Source: JAKFDK01 sp036676195
GTDB taxonomy: Bacteria > Bacillota > Sulfobacillia > Symbiobacteriales > ZC4RG38
Assembly: GCA_036676195.1 (NCBI GenBank)
Contig: JAKFDK010000112.1
Span: forward strand, 1-32,801
DNA: 32,801 bases
Reading direction: 5' to 3'
Below the pieces are notes generated by a model that saw nothing but the letters and a program-made list of their open reading frames with translations, made no database searches and was not told where the DNA came from. This document shows, piece after piece, positions 1 to 7,171 of this stretch (the first letter of the stretch is position 1; every line of letters begins with the position of its first letter). A program made the position numbers and the translations under genes.

Positions 1-1
1 G

Positions 2-409
2 TGGCTGAGCCACCTGGTGCCCACCCTGCCCTACATGGTGCGGGCAGTGACCGCCGCCGCTGCCACCCTGGGCACCGGCGCCGAGGAGGTGGGGCGTACC
101 CTGGGGGCCGGGCCGTGGCAGGTGTTCCGCCACATTACCCTGCCCCGGCTGGTACCGGCGCTGCTGGCGGGCAGCATCCTGGTCTTTCTGGTTTCCCTGA
201 GCCAGTATCTGCTCACGCTGTTCATCGGTGGCGGCGCCGTGCTCACGCTGCCCATGGTGCTGGTGCCGTTTCTCACCGGCCCGGATCGGTCCCTGGCGGC
301 GGCCCTGAGCCTGGTCTTTTGCGCCGTGGGCGGGCTGTTCCTGTGGCTGGTGGATACCCTGGCTCGTCGCAGTACCGGCGGCAGCGGCGGACTCTGGCTG
401 CGCACCTGA
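2..409 (+). CDS. ABC transporter permease, C-terminal part (5' end outside window)
   Basis: Inner-membrane permease of an ABC importer; only the last 135 residues or so lie in the window. The cytoplasmic EAA loop that docks on the ATPase is visible (EEVGRTLGAGPWQVFRHITLP, with the conserved G and the closing LP). Two hydrophobic segments follow (around LLAGSILVFLVSLSQYLLTLF and LSLVFCAVGGLFLWLVDTL). The EAA motif and the PotA/FbpC-like ATPase encoded downstream at 1614 point to the Fe3+/polyamine/thiamine-type importer class. No binding protein is visible, so the substrate is unknown. It is the first gene seen in a tight operon running to 3254. Confidence 0.85.
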   Translation, partial: WLSHLVPTLPYMVRAVTAAAATLGTGAEEVGRTLGAGPWQVFRHITLPRLVPALLAGSILVFLVSLSQYLLTLFIGGGAVLTLPMVLVPFLTGPDRSLAAALSLVFCAVGGLFLWLVDTLARRSTGGSGGLWLRT

Positions 410-429
410 AACAGGGCCAAGGAGGGTGA

Positions 430-918
430 GTGGGCGCCATGAACCCAACCCTGCGTACCGTGCTGTATCTGTGGAAGTGCACCTTCATGGGGTTTGTCCT
501 CGGCCTGGCGATGGCCTGGCTGCTGAGCAAGAACACCTGGCTGGACATGCGGGTAACGACCGGGGCCATCATCCCCTGGGTTGCTCTGGCCGGGCTGGCA
601 CTGGGAGTACATACCGCCTGGCGGCCCCACCGCCTGCGGCGGCGCACCGGCAACCTGTCCTCGCACCGGCTCGGCCGGTTCACCCTGGTGGCGCTGGTGG
701 CGGTGCCGCTGCTGGCTGCGTGGGGCAACTGGCGGGACGCCATCCCGGTCATACCGGCGGCCCTGGTGCGCGACGCCCTGCCGGGGTTCGCCCCCCTGGC
801 CGCCATCAACCGTGGGCTCCTGGTACTCCTGATCCTGGGGGTGCCGGTGCTGTTTTTTGACCCTGAGCGCTATTGCTGCGGTCCCACGCTGGAAAAACTG
901 GATGGAGGTCGACATTAA
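430..918 (+). CDS. small four-TM membrane protein of unknown function
   Basis: About 162 residues with four hydrophobic segments (roughly residues 17-33, 44-60, 86-102 and 128-148) and a basic loop HRLRRRTG between the second and third. A YCCG motif sits near the C terminus (about residue 149). I do not recognise the family. GTG at 430 is only 3 nt behind GGAGGG (421-426), so ATG at 439 (12-nt spacing) is an equally good start. The stop (916-918) is followed at once by the next ATG, so it is co-transcribed with the flanking ABC and YdjY genes and may belong to the same membrane system. Confidence 0.7.
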   Translation: MGAMNPTLRTVLYLWKCTFMGFVLGLAMAWLLSKNTWLDMRVTTGAIIPWVALAGLALGVHTAWRPHRLRRRTGNLSSHRLGRFTLVALVAVPLLAAWGNWRDAIPVIPAALVRDALPGFAPLAAINRGLLVLLILGVPVLFFDPERYCCGPTLEKLDGGRH

Positions 919-1614
919 ATGAGTCAGAAGCTGTGCCTGCGTAAGTCTGCCCTGCTGACCATCCCCCTGGTGGCCGTCGCCCTCGCCCTGACGGCCTGCA
1001 GTTCCGCCCCTGCCGCCGCCCCGGCGCAGAAAGCAGCCGCCCCCGCCGCCGGCGCCCCGACCGCCGACAAGCCCATGGTGGTGGATGCCGCCACCCGGAC
1101 GATTCGTATCTATGCCACGGTGAACGGCAAGCACTTGATCGAGCCGACCCGGCATGGCCTGAACTTCAAGGACGGCAAGAATGCCCCGCACGCGCTGTTC
1201 ATCACCCCGGTCGACCAGGATGACTTCTATCACGCCCTGGTGGGGTTGCAGGCCAAGCCCGGCAACAACCTCACCATCGACTCCAAGGGCCAGAAGGTGG
1301 AGGGCCAGCCCCTGGACGTTTCCGTGACCTGGGCCAACGCCAAGAAGGAGTACGACATCAACGAGGTTGTGGTAGACAGCACCGGGACGAAGATCGAGTA
1401 CCGCTTTGGCGGCAACCTGGAGGCGTCCCGCAAGTACCTGACCGGTTGTTTCCTCTGCCTGGACAGTTGCCCGGTGGGGATTGCCAGCAACCACAATCAT
1501 GCGTTTGGCGAGTTTGAGGCCAAAAAGGTGGAGTTCCGCGGCAACATGGACTTGCTGCCGCCCGACGGCACGCCGCTGACCATCACCGTCAAGGTCAAGG
1601 ACGCCCAGATCTAG
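919..1614 (+). CDS. YdjY-domain lipoprotein
   Basis: Exported lipoprotein of 231 residues. The signal peptide ends in a lipobox, LTAC (Cys27), followed by an Ala/Pro-rich linker (28-50). From about residue 52 it matches what I know of the YdjY domain: a VVVDAATRTI start, GKHLIEPTRHG, a KPGNNLT segment and the hallmark GCFLCLDSCPVG (Cys177, Cys180, Cys184), then NHNH. The Cys/His cluster suggests metal or redox-cofactor binding; the family's biochemistry is not established as far as I know. SD GGAGG lies at 904-908. Its TAG stop shares one base with the GTG start of the ABC ATPase, so translation is coupled. It may be the extracytoplasmic partner of the ABC system. Confidence 0.85.
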   Translation: MSQKLCLRKSALLTIPLVAVALALTACSSAPAAAPAQKAAAPAAGAPTADKPMVVDAATRTIRIYATVNGKHLIEPTRHGLNFKDGKNAPHALFITPVDQDDFYHALVGLQAKPGNNLTIDSKGQKVEGQPLDVSVTWANAKKEYDINEVVVDSTGTKIEYRFGGNLEASRKYLTGCFLCLDSCPVGIASNHNHAFGEFEAKKVEFRGNMDLLPPDGTPLTITVKVKDAQI

Positions 1615-2648
1615 TGTCGGAACTGGAAGTGGTCGGGCTGAGCCGCCGGTTCGGCGGCCACGCGGTCCTGGAGAACGTTTCCTTCCGCCTGGCTCCCGGT
1701 GAGTTCTTTGCCCTCCTTGGCCCGTCGGGGAGCGGTAAGACCACCCTCCTGCGCCTGATTGCCGGACTGGATCAGCCTGCGGCTGGTGCAGTCCGGCTGG
1801 GCGGCCAGCCTGCCACCCTGCTGCCACCGGAACGGCGCCGGGTGGCGGTGGTGTTTCAGCAGCCGCTCCTGTTCCCGCACCTGAGCGTGGCCGAGAACGT
1901 CGGGTTCGGCCTGCGCATGCGCGGGGTGACGGCGGCCGAGCGTGAGCGGCAGGTGGCGGCAGCCCTGGCCCAGGTGCAACTGCCCGACCTGGGCCGGCGC
2001 TACCCCACTGAACTGTCCGGTGGGCAGCAGCAGCGGGTGGCCCTGGCGCGGGCGCTGGTGGTCAGGCCGCGCATCCTGCTGCTGGATGAGCCCTTCAGCC
2101 ACCTCGACCCCGGGCTGCGGCAGGAAATGCGCCGTCTGTTGCGTAAGTTGCAGCGTGAGAGTGCTGTTACCACCTTGCTGGTCACCCATGACCACGACGA
2201 GGCCCTGCAACTGGCGGACCGCCTTGGCGTTTTGCTGGCCGGCCGGCTGGTCCAGACCGGGCCGCCGGCCACGGTGCTGGCCCAGCCGGCCAGCCGGGCA
2301 GTGGCGAGTTTCATGCAGGTGGGCAACCTGCTGCCCGGAGGCATCGCCGCCGGCATCTTCACCGGTCCACTGGGCAGCGGCCCGCTGCCAGACCGGGCGG
2401 GCGGCTGGCCGGACGGACCGGCCTGGGCCGTGGTGCCGCCCGAGCGCCTGGCGCTGTGTCCGCCTGGCCGGGGCGCCCCCACCGAGGTGGTTCGGGCTTA
2501 TCCTGACCGCGGCGGCCACCTGGTGGAGGTAGTCGCTACTGACCAGACCCTGACCGTCCGGCTGGCCGCCGATGCGCCAATTCCGGCGGCGGGTGCTGCC
2601 GTGGGCCTCACGTGGGCCTCTGCAACCTGCTGGTACGTTTACGAATAG
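1614..2648 (+). CDS. ABC transporter ATP-binding protein (PotA/FbpC-like)
   Basis: ATPase that energises the permease encoded at the left edge. Visible in its 344 residues: Walker A GPSGSGKTT (36-44), Q-loop near 82, signature LSGGQ (134-138), Walker B ILLLDEP (154-160) and H-loop His192. An extension of about 110 residues after the NBD has the size and spacing of a TOBE regulatory domain, typical of iron/polyamine/sugar importers. GTG start at 1614 overlaps the previous stop by one base. Domain assignment is firm; the substrate cannot be read from sequence. Confidence 0.92.
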   Translation: MSELEVVGLSRRFGGHAVLENVSFRLAPGEFFALLGPSGSGKTTLLRLIAGLDQPAAGAVRLGGQPATLLPPERRRVAVVFQQPLLFPHLSVAENVGFGLRMRGVTAAERERQVAAALAQVQLPDLGRRYPTELSGGQQQRVALARALVVRPRILLLDEPFSHLDPGLRQEMRRLLRKLQRESAVTTLLVTHDHDEALQLADRLGVLLAGRLVQTGPPATVLAQPASRAVASFMQVGNLLPGGIAAGIFTGPLGSGPLPDRAGGWPDGPAWAVVPPERLALCPPGRGAPTEVVRAYPDRGGHLVEVVATDQTLTVRLAADAPIPAAGAAVGLTWASATCWYVYE

Positions 2649-2660
2649 GGGACATGGCCG

Positions 2661-3254
2661 ATGCTCGATACCCGCGCCCGCCGTCACCTTGACCCCCTGC
2701 TGCAGCGTCTGGCCGGATTTCTGCTGCGCCGCGGCCTGCGGGCGAACCAGGTAACGGTGCTGGCCGGGCTGACCGGTGTGGCCGCCGGCCCCCTCATTGC
2801 CCTGCACCAGCCGGGCGCAGCGCTGGCCGCCCTCTGGTGTTCCGGCCTGCTCGACGCGCTGGACGGGCAGATGGCGCGCCAGGTCGGGCGCCCCACGGCG
2901 CGGGGCACCCTGCTCGATATCACCCTGGACCGGCTGGTGGAAGGGGCGGTGCTGGTCGGGCTGGCGGGGCGCGATCCGCAGGCGGCCCTGCCCCTGCTGG
3001 TGCTGGCCGTGTCCTTTATTCTGTCCCTGACCGTGTTTCTGACTACCGGCGCCCTGGTGCAGAACCGGCCGATGGTAAAGTCCTTCTACTACCAGGCCGG
3101 CCTGATGGAGCGGACCGAGGGCTTTCTGGCTTTCACCGCCCTGATTCTGGCCCCGGCCTACCAGGCGCCCCTGTGCTATGTGGCGGCGGCCCTGGTGCTG
3201 TTCACCGTCGGGCAGCGCGCCCTGGAGGCCTGGCGCCTGCTGGGCGATCCCTGA
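2661..3254 (+). CDS. CDP-alcohol phosphatidyltransferase family protein
   Basis: Integral membrane enzyme of the family that moves a phosphatidyl (or related) group from a CDP-linked donor to an alcohol. The signature D-x2-D-G-x2-A-R-x8-G-x3-D-x3-D is perfect: Asp65, Asp68, Gly69, Ala72, Arg73, Gly82, Asp86, Asp90. These residues bind Mg2+ and the CDP moiety. Its 197 residues and several hydrophobic stretches fit a short six-TM member. The acceptor alcohol (glycerol phosphate, inositol or other) cannot be told. It is the last gene of the ABC/YdjY operon, 12 nt after the ATPase, and faces a convergent lipoprotein gene. Confidence 0.85.
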   Translation: MLDTRARRHLDPLLQRLAGFLLRRGLRANQVTVLAGLTGVAAGPLIALHQPGAALAALWCSGLLDALDGQMARQVGRPTARGTLLDITLDRLVEGAVLVGLAGRDPQAALPLLVLAVSFILSLTVFLTTGALVQNRPMVKSFYYQAGLMERTEGFLAFTALILAPAYQAPLCYVAAALVLFTVGQRALEAWRLLGDP

Positions 3255-3270
3255 ACGAGGAAGCCGCCCG

Positions 3271-3825
3271 CTACTGCTTGGGCGCCGCGCTGGCGGGTTC
3301 AAAGCGGTGGACTTCCGCGCCCGTGGCATCCAGCCCCACGATGCGCTCAATGTCCGGGAGGGCGCGGGCCAGTCCAGGCCCCGGAGCCACGCCCGGAAGC
3401 AACAGGTACCAGAGTCCATGGACCACCCTGGCCTCTGTCGGCGCCCGGCCCTGCAATGTGACGAGTATCCTGGTGATGCGGGGATCGCTGATGCGGCCGT
3501 ACAACACGGCCAGCGCCCCCGAGTCCCGGCCCGATCCGCCGACACCGACATCAAAGGGCTCCTGTGGCCCATTACACGGACGGGCAGCGGACCCGCCCCC
3601 GCCCCCGTTGGAGCCCTTGATGACATAGCCTTCGCCGCACTGCTTTCCGTCAGTGAAGGTGTAGAACGTAACTCTGCCGCCTGGAAACTGGTCCTCGGCC
3701 ACGATTTGCACCGGTACACCCAGCCGCTCCTCCACATCCGTGATCGGGTCATGCAGGAGTCGGGCCACTGTACCGCATCCGGACACCAGCAGGAGCAAAA
3801 GTATCGAAGCCAGAAAGCGGATCAA
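3271..3825 (-). CDS. hypothetical lipoprotein
   Basis: 184 residues with a short hydrophobic signal and lipobox VSGC (Cys17), so probably anchored outside the cytoplasmic membrane. The mature part contains a Gly-rich segment (GSNGGGGGS, about residues 71-79) flanked by single cysteines. I recognise no family. The start is a TTG at 3825 with SD GAGGG 9 nt upstream; a nearer ATG is out of frame. It lies 33 bp behind the truncated ORF at 3859-4068 on the same strand, so the two probably once formed a small operon. Confidence 0.65.
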   Translation of the reverse strand: MIRFLASILLLLLVSGCGTVARLLHDPITDVEERLGVPVQIVAEDQFPGGRVTFYTFTDGKQCGEGYVIKGSNGGGGGSAARPCNGPQEPFDVGVGGSGRDSGALAVLYGRISDPRITRILVTLQGRAPTEARVVHGLWYLLLPGVAPGPGLARALPDIERIVGLDATGAEVHRFEPASAAPKQ

Positions 3826-3858
3826 TACATATCACCCTCTTCAAGACCTGCCGCCGTG

Positions 3859-4068
3859 TCAGTCTACCTGCAGATTGATCTGTTCCTCCCGCTCGCCGGC
3901 CCTCAGGGTGAGATCCCAGCAGCCGGCGGAGGGAAAGGTCAGGTACGAAACGCTGTCCCAGTAGGTGGGGTAGTAGTCGTGGCCGCCCGGGGCCACGCGG
4001 TCGGTGAGCACCAGCCGGAAGGTATCGCCGCCGTCGCGGTGCCGGCTGGCTGGGCAGCCATATGCGAT
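3859..4068 (-). pseudogene. remnant of a secreted-domain gene (5' truncated)
   Basis: A reading frame open for 69 codons, closed upstream by TGA (4069-4071) and with no start codon near its 5' end. The translation looks like the C-terminal end of an extracellular beta-sandwich protein: GDTFRLVL, YYPTYWDSVSYLTF, then FPSAGCWDLTL and an alternating tail ending NLQVD. The FPSAGCW-type ending resembles small secreted domains such as DUF4871 (from memory, not searched). The N-terminal part is missing or frameshifted. The first in-frame start would be a GTG giving only about 50 residues. Most likely a decayed partner of the lipoprotein gene behind it. Confidence 0.5.
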
Positions 4069-4119
4069 TCACATTCTCACCTTCCGTAACTGTGCGGTGC
4101 CGTTCCTGACACGGGGATC

Positions 4120-4128
4120 TGGTATAAT
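4120..4128 (+). promoter_or_regulatory. extended -10 promoter
   Basis: TGGTATAAT, a perfect -10 hexamer (4123-4128) with the TG extension and no clear -35. It faces the small membrane protein genes at 4353 and 4602. Confidence 0.5.
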
Positions 4129-4352
4129 AGAAGACTGCAGCGATGTCTGCCCGTAACTGGAGTAACCAACGGGGGGCGCCGCTTGATCGTGATCCCTGTC
4201 ACTGTGAAAATGATATACAACTGACATATTCAATAAATGGTACATCAATTCCCTCTACACAACGCGTGGCATTCTACGGATTGTTTCTGGCGGCCTGTAC
4301 CGTCGGCGGCAACTCCCCGTTCCGTAGCGTACAGACCGGGAGCGTGATTCCG

Positions 4353-4565
4353 ATGATTTCACAGGCCGTCGTCATGAAACTGCTGGTATTGTTTGGACTG
4401 CTGGGCTTTGTCAGCAACGTTATAGTTTATCACTGGGGGCGGCGGGACGGCCGTCGTGCCGCCGCGGCCGAACAGGTCGGGCATGGCGCCGATCCTCAGC
4501 CTCAGGTTCATCAACCCCTGGCGCCGCCCCCGAGTCATGCCGACAACCACTGGCAGCAATTGTAG
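4353..4565 (+). CDS. small single-TM protein, unknown
   Basis: 70 residues: an N-terminal hydrophobic helix (about residues 8-26, KLLVLFGLLGFVSNVIVYH), then a basic stretch GRRDGRR and a Pro/His/Gln-rich tail. ATG at 4353 with GGGAG about 10 nt upstream. The frame stays open upstream to 4143, but that part is AT-richer and lacks protein-like character. No family recognised. An extended -10 promoter lies 225 bp upstream, and another tiny TM protein follows. Confidence 0.4.
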   Translation: MISQAVVMKLLVLFGLLGFVSNVIVYHWGRRDGRRAAAAEQVGHGADPQPQVHQPLAPPPSHADNHWQQL

Positions 4566-4601
4566 CCGGTGTTGGCTGAACCCGTAAAGGAGGTTTTTCG
4601 C

Positions 4602-4760
4602 CTGCGGATCACCGACCGTAGCGGCCGGCGACGGTCCGGCCCCCGTGTGGCCCGGCCGTCGCTACGCTACCGCTGGCTGCATTGGCTGGCCCTGGCCCTG
4701 GCCGCGGCCATGGTGCTCACGCTGATTGTACCCAGCCTATACCTGGCCGGAGTGCGCTGA
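4602..4760 (+). CDS. tiny single-TM protein, possible CTG start
   Basis: About 52 residues: a basic N-terminal part (RITDRSGRRRSG) and one TM helix (WLALALAAAMVLTLIVPSLYL) near the C terminus. The strong SD AAAGGAGG (4586-4593) lies 8 nt before CTG 4602. No ATG, GTG or TTG occurs in frame at that distance; the nearest conventional start is TTG 4569, upstream of the SD. If real, this is a CTG-initiated gene. It ends just before the promoter of the cobalamin riboswitch. Function unknown. Confidence 0.4.
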   Translation: MRITDRSGRRRSGPRVARPSLRYRWLHWLALALAAAMVLTLIVPSLYLAGVR

Positions 4761-4788
4761 TCTCCCGGCCGACTGTGAAAATGCCGTC

Positions 4789-4818
4789 TTGCCACCGGTG
4801 GCACGGTCCTGGTAAACT
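4789..4818 (+). promoter_or_regulatory. probable promoter of the B12 riboswitch/cbi operon
   Basis: TTGCCA (4789-4794), 18-bp spacer, TAAACT (4813-4818). This places transcription start about 20 bp before the first riboswitch helix. Pattern match only. Confidence 0.45.
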
Positions 4819-4845
4819 TAGCCTCACAACCGTATAGCTATTTAA

Positions 4846-5018
4846 GGCAACAGGAGCCCCCGTCAGGGGGTAAAAGGGAAGTCCGGTGAGCAGAATGCTG
4901 CAATTCCGGCGCGGTCCCGCCACTGTAACCGTGAGTGCTTGCTGACATGCCACTGTCCGCCCGGCGGATGGGAAGGCTGCAAGTACGCTGAACGGAAGCC
5001 AGGAAACCTGCCTGTTGA
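4846..5018 (+). ncRNA. cobalamin (B12) riboswitch
   Basis: Aptamer controlling the downstream cobalt/cobalamin operon. The conserved core is visible: AAGGGAAGTCCGGTG (4874-4888), the B12-box-type run GCGGTCCCGCCACTGTAA (about 4910-4928), and the 3' element GAAGCCAGGAAACCTGCC (about 4995-5012). The outer P1 helix can form between CAACAGG (4848-4854) and CCTGTTG (5011-5017). An intrinsic terminator follows 115 bp later, consistent with transcription attenuation when adenosylcobalamin or another cobalamin binds. Boundaries are good to a few bases. Confidence 0.93.
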
Positions 5019-5132
5019 CTGCGTGCGAGAGTACCTTCGGGGATTGAGGGAACGCGCGCAATGGGCGGCAGGCAGGCAGTTTGTCCGGCATTGGTTCGGG
5101 CATTCGTGTACCTTGATGCTTTGCTCTTGCGT

Positions 5133-5172
5133 GGCCCGGTCTCCTTTCGAAGGGGACCGGGCCTGTTTGTGT
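5133..5172 (+). terminator. intrinsic terminator in the riboswitch expression platform
   Basis: GGCCCGGTCTCC (5133-5144) pairs with GGGGACCGGGCC (5152-5163) through a TTTCGAA loop, 12 bp with one G-U, followed by a U-rich tract (TGTTTGTGTT). It lies between the aptamer and cbtB, so it is likely the ligand-controlled off switch. Confidence 0.8.
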
Positions 5173-5247
5173 TGCCAGGATTTTGCCGGGAAAGGGCAGT
5201 TCACAGTCCAAGCTGGCCCCGTACACAGGTTGAAGGGAGGTGAGAGT

Positions 5248-5445
5248 ATGCACGAACAGGTTGCGGTTAAACCCGTTGCCACCGCACTGCCGGCCGGCGC
5301 CAGTCTGGCCTATATCGCCCAACAGGCATTCCTGTGGCTGGCCGTCCCACTGGCCTTGTATGTGGTGTTTATCAGCCAGATCCCGGCTATCCACAACGCC
5401 GCCCATGCCACCCGGCATGGCGCCGGCTGGTTCATGTGCCACTAA
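5248..5445 (+). CDS. cbtB: CbtB-type cobalt transporter subunit
   Basis: 65-residue membrane protein with one TM helix (about 26-44) and the characteristic C-terminal metal-ligand tail: His49, His53, His57, then Cys64-His65 as the last two residues. CbtB proteins are known as B12-regulated small partners of the CbtA cobalt permease. The riboswitch directly upstream supports this. ATG at 5248 follows SD GGGAGG; an upstream extension would translate riboswitch sequence and is rejected. No CbtA is recognisable next to it. The neighbouring unknown membrane protein is a candidate partner. Confidence 0.85.
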   Translation: MHEQVAVKPVATALPAGASLAYIAQQAFLWLAVPLALYVVFISQIPAIHNAAHATRHGAGWFMCH

Positions 5446-5509
5446 GCCCACCCACTTCGCCCTTTCCCGGCGAATTTTGTCCCGCCACCCTGTTCTGGGA
5501 GGTACAACC

Positions 5510-6478
5510 ATGCGCAAATTGCTTCTGCTGGGCGCCGTCCTGTTCGGTCTGGGCACTGCCCTGTTCGTATCCGGCTGGCCGGAGGTGGCCCAGGGCCGGC
5601 TCCATCACTTCTCGGTGGCTGTGGCCGCCGGCGAAGACGGGACCGTCCGAATCGTGAAGACGGCCGCCCGCAGCCCGCAGTTCCTGTTCCCGGCCTACCT
5701 GCCTGAGGGTACGGTGTACCAGGCCCCTTTCCGGTCCGCGGCCGGAAGGCTGGACCTGGACTTCACCTTCTGGGATGCGGGCCGTTATGAACTGCAGGTG
5801 GCCGTGCCCGGGCAGCCCACCCTGGTGCAGGCCGTGGAGGTGTGGCCGCCGGCCGCTCAGTGGGCGCGCATGGCCGGCTTCGCCGCCCTGCTGGTGGCCC
5901 TGGGCGTGCTGGCCGGTTATGTGAGTTATACGCTGCCCCGCCCCGGTATCGCTGCCCTGGCGGTCCTGACCCTGCTGACGGTCACCCTGCGGCCTGGCAC
6001 CGTTGCCGCCCACGGCCCGGCCCGCGCCCCGGCCGGAGCACCCGCAGCCACCGCAGACTCCGCCCCGGCGGCGGTGACGGTGGCCGGGTCCCCCCAGGCC
6101 TACGGTACGGCGACCCTCACCTTTGCCCTGCCGCCGGGCCGCCAGAATGTGGACCTGACCTTCCGGCACGCCGAGGACGATCTGGATCTGGTGCACAGCC
6201 ATTTCCAGGCCGACGGGCAATCCCAGTTCACCTATACCTTCCCCGAAGGAGCGCCCTATGCCGTCGAGCTTACTGCCACTCCGGCCGGCGGCGGCACTCC
6301 GGTGGAGTACCGGCAAGTCCTGGACGTGACCCCGGTGCACCCCGGCACCTGGGAACTGTGGCGGGGCTGGCTGGTGGCGGTCGGTTTCTTCCTGCTGGGC
6401 GGGGTTGTGGGCCTCCGGCTCGGCAATAACGGCACCCGGCGCCAGCGCTTGATGCATCAGGAGGTGGCCCTTCAGTGA
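5510..6478 (+). CDS. multi-domain membrane protein between cbtB and cbiC, possible cobalt-uptake component
   Basis: 322 residues with alternating domains. There is an N-terminal signal/TM (1-20), an exported beta-rich segment (30-112), two TM helices (about 121-140 and 145-163), and a second exported domain (185-275) containing HAEDDLDLVHSHFQ and a following FTYTFPEGAPY. A last TM helix lies at about 286-305. The His-rich strand plus FP-x-G-x-Y pattern resembles periplasmic YtkA/copper-associated beta-sandwich domains, so metal binding is plausible. SD GGGAGG precedes ATG 5510. Its stop overlaps the cbiC start by 4 nt, tying it to cobalamin synthesis. It is not a recognisable CbtA, CbiM or CbiN. 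Confidence 0.75.
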   Translation: MRKLLLLGAVLFGLGTALFVSGWPEVAQGRLHHFSVAVAAGEDGTVRIVKTAARSPQFLFPAYLPEGTVYQAPFRSAAGRLDLDFTFWDAGRYELQVAVPGQPTLVQAVEVWPPAAQWARMAGFAALLVALGVLAGYVSYTLPRPGIAALAVLTLLTVTLRPGTVAAHGPARAPAGAPAATADSAPAAVTVAGSPQAYGTATLTFALPPGRQNVDLTFRHAEDDLDLVHSHFQADGQSQFTYTFPEGAPYAVELTATPAGGGTPVEYRQVLDVTPVHPGTWELWRGWLVAVGFFLLGGVVGLRLGNNGTRRQRLMHQEVALQ

Positions 6479-7155
6479 AAACGACCCTGGTTGAACGCTA
6501 CGGCCTGCCCCCGGCCGAGATCGAAATCCAGTCCTTCCACACCGTCGACCGACTGGTGTCCGCCCACCTGATCCCCACCGACCCGGCCGAAGGGGCGGTG
6601 GTGCGGCGGCTGATTCACGCCGCCGGTGACCCGGACATTGCCGGCTCGGTCCGACTCTCTGCCGGGGCGGTGGCGGCGGGGGTGGCGGCCTTGCAGCAGG
6701 GCTGCCCGATCTTCACCGACGTACACATGATCTCGGTTGGCATCAGCACCGCCATGGCGGCCCGTCACGGCAACCGGGTGGCGTGCCTGATGGACCACCC
6801 GGAGGCACCGGCCCGGGCCAAAGCCGACGGCACCACCCGCTCCATCGCCGCCGTCCGCTTGCATGCCGCCGCACTGCACGGGGCGGTCGTGGCCATCGGC
6901 AACGCTCCCACCGCCCTGCTGGCCCTGCTCGACCTGGTGGATGCCGGGGTCTGCCGGCCCGCCCTGATCGTGGGCACGCCGGTAGGCTTCATCAACGCCG
7001 CCGAATCCAAGGACGAACTGATGCAGCGGGACGTGCCTTATGTCACCATCCAGGGCTACCGGGGCGGCAGCGCCGCCGCCGTGGCGGCGGTAAACGCCCT
7101 GCTCAAGGCGGCCACCGGGCAACTCGCACCGGGCGCCCATATCCTGGACCGCTAG
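6475..7155 (+). CDS. cbiC: cobalt-precorrin-8 methylmutase
   Basis: Moves the methyl group from C11 to C12, converting cobalt-precorrin-8 to cobyrinate (CbiC/CobH). 226 residues, normal for the family. It shows the catalytic-histidine region RLIHAAGDPD (His48), TDVHMISVGI near residue 81, and the C-terminal PVGFINAAESKDEL motif that contacts the substrate. The GTG start overlaps the preceding TGA (GTGA), preceded by SD GGAGG. First ring-modifying enzyme of the operon. Confidence 0.95.
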   Translation: MKTTLVERYGLPPAEIEIQSFHTVDRLVSAHLIPTDPAEGAVVRRLIHAAGDPDIAGSVRLSAGAVAAGVAALQQGCPIFTDVHMISVGISTAMAARHGNRVACLMDHPEAPARAKADGTTRSIAAVRLHAAALHGAVVAIGNAPTALLALLDLVDAGVCRPALIVGTPVGFINAAESKDELMQRDVPYVTIQGYRGGSAAAVAAVNALLKAATGQLAPGAHILDR

Positions 7156-7171
7156 CCGGGAGGCGCCCTGC

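Noticed and set aside
1611..3752. A 713-codon open frame on the minus strand opposite the ABC ATPase and CDP-alcohol transferase genes
   Set aside because: It runs antisense to two genes with clear catalytic motifs and has the Gln/Gly/Arg-rich composition of GC-rich shadow frames. Many similar antisense frames across the cbi operon were dropped for the same reason.
4939..5247. Upstream extension of cbtB
   Set aside because: It would translate the B12 riboswitch and terminator; the short form with its own SD matches the family size.
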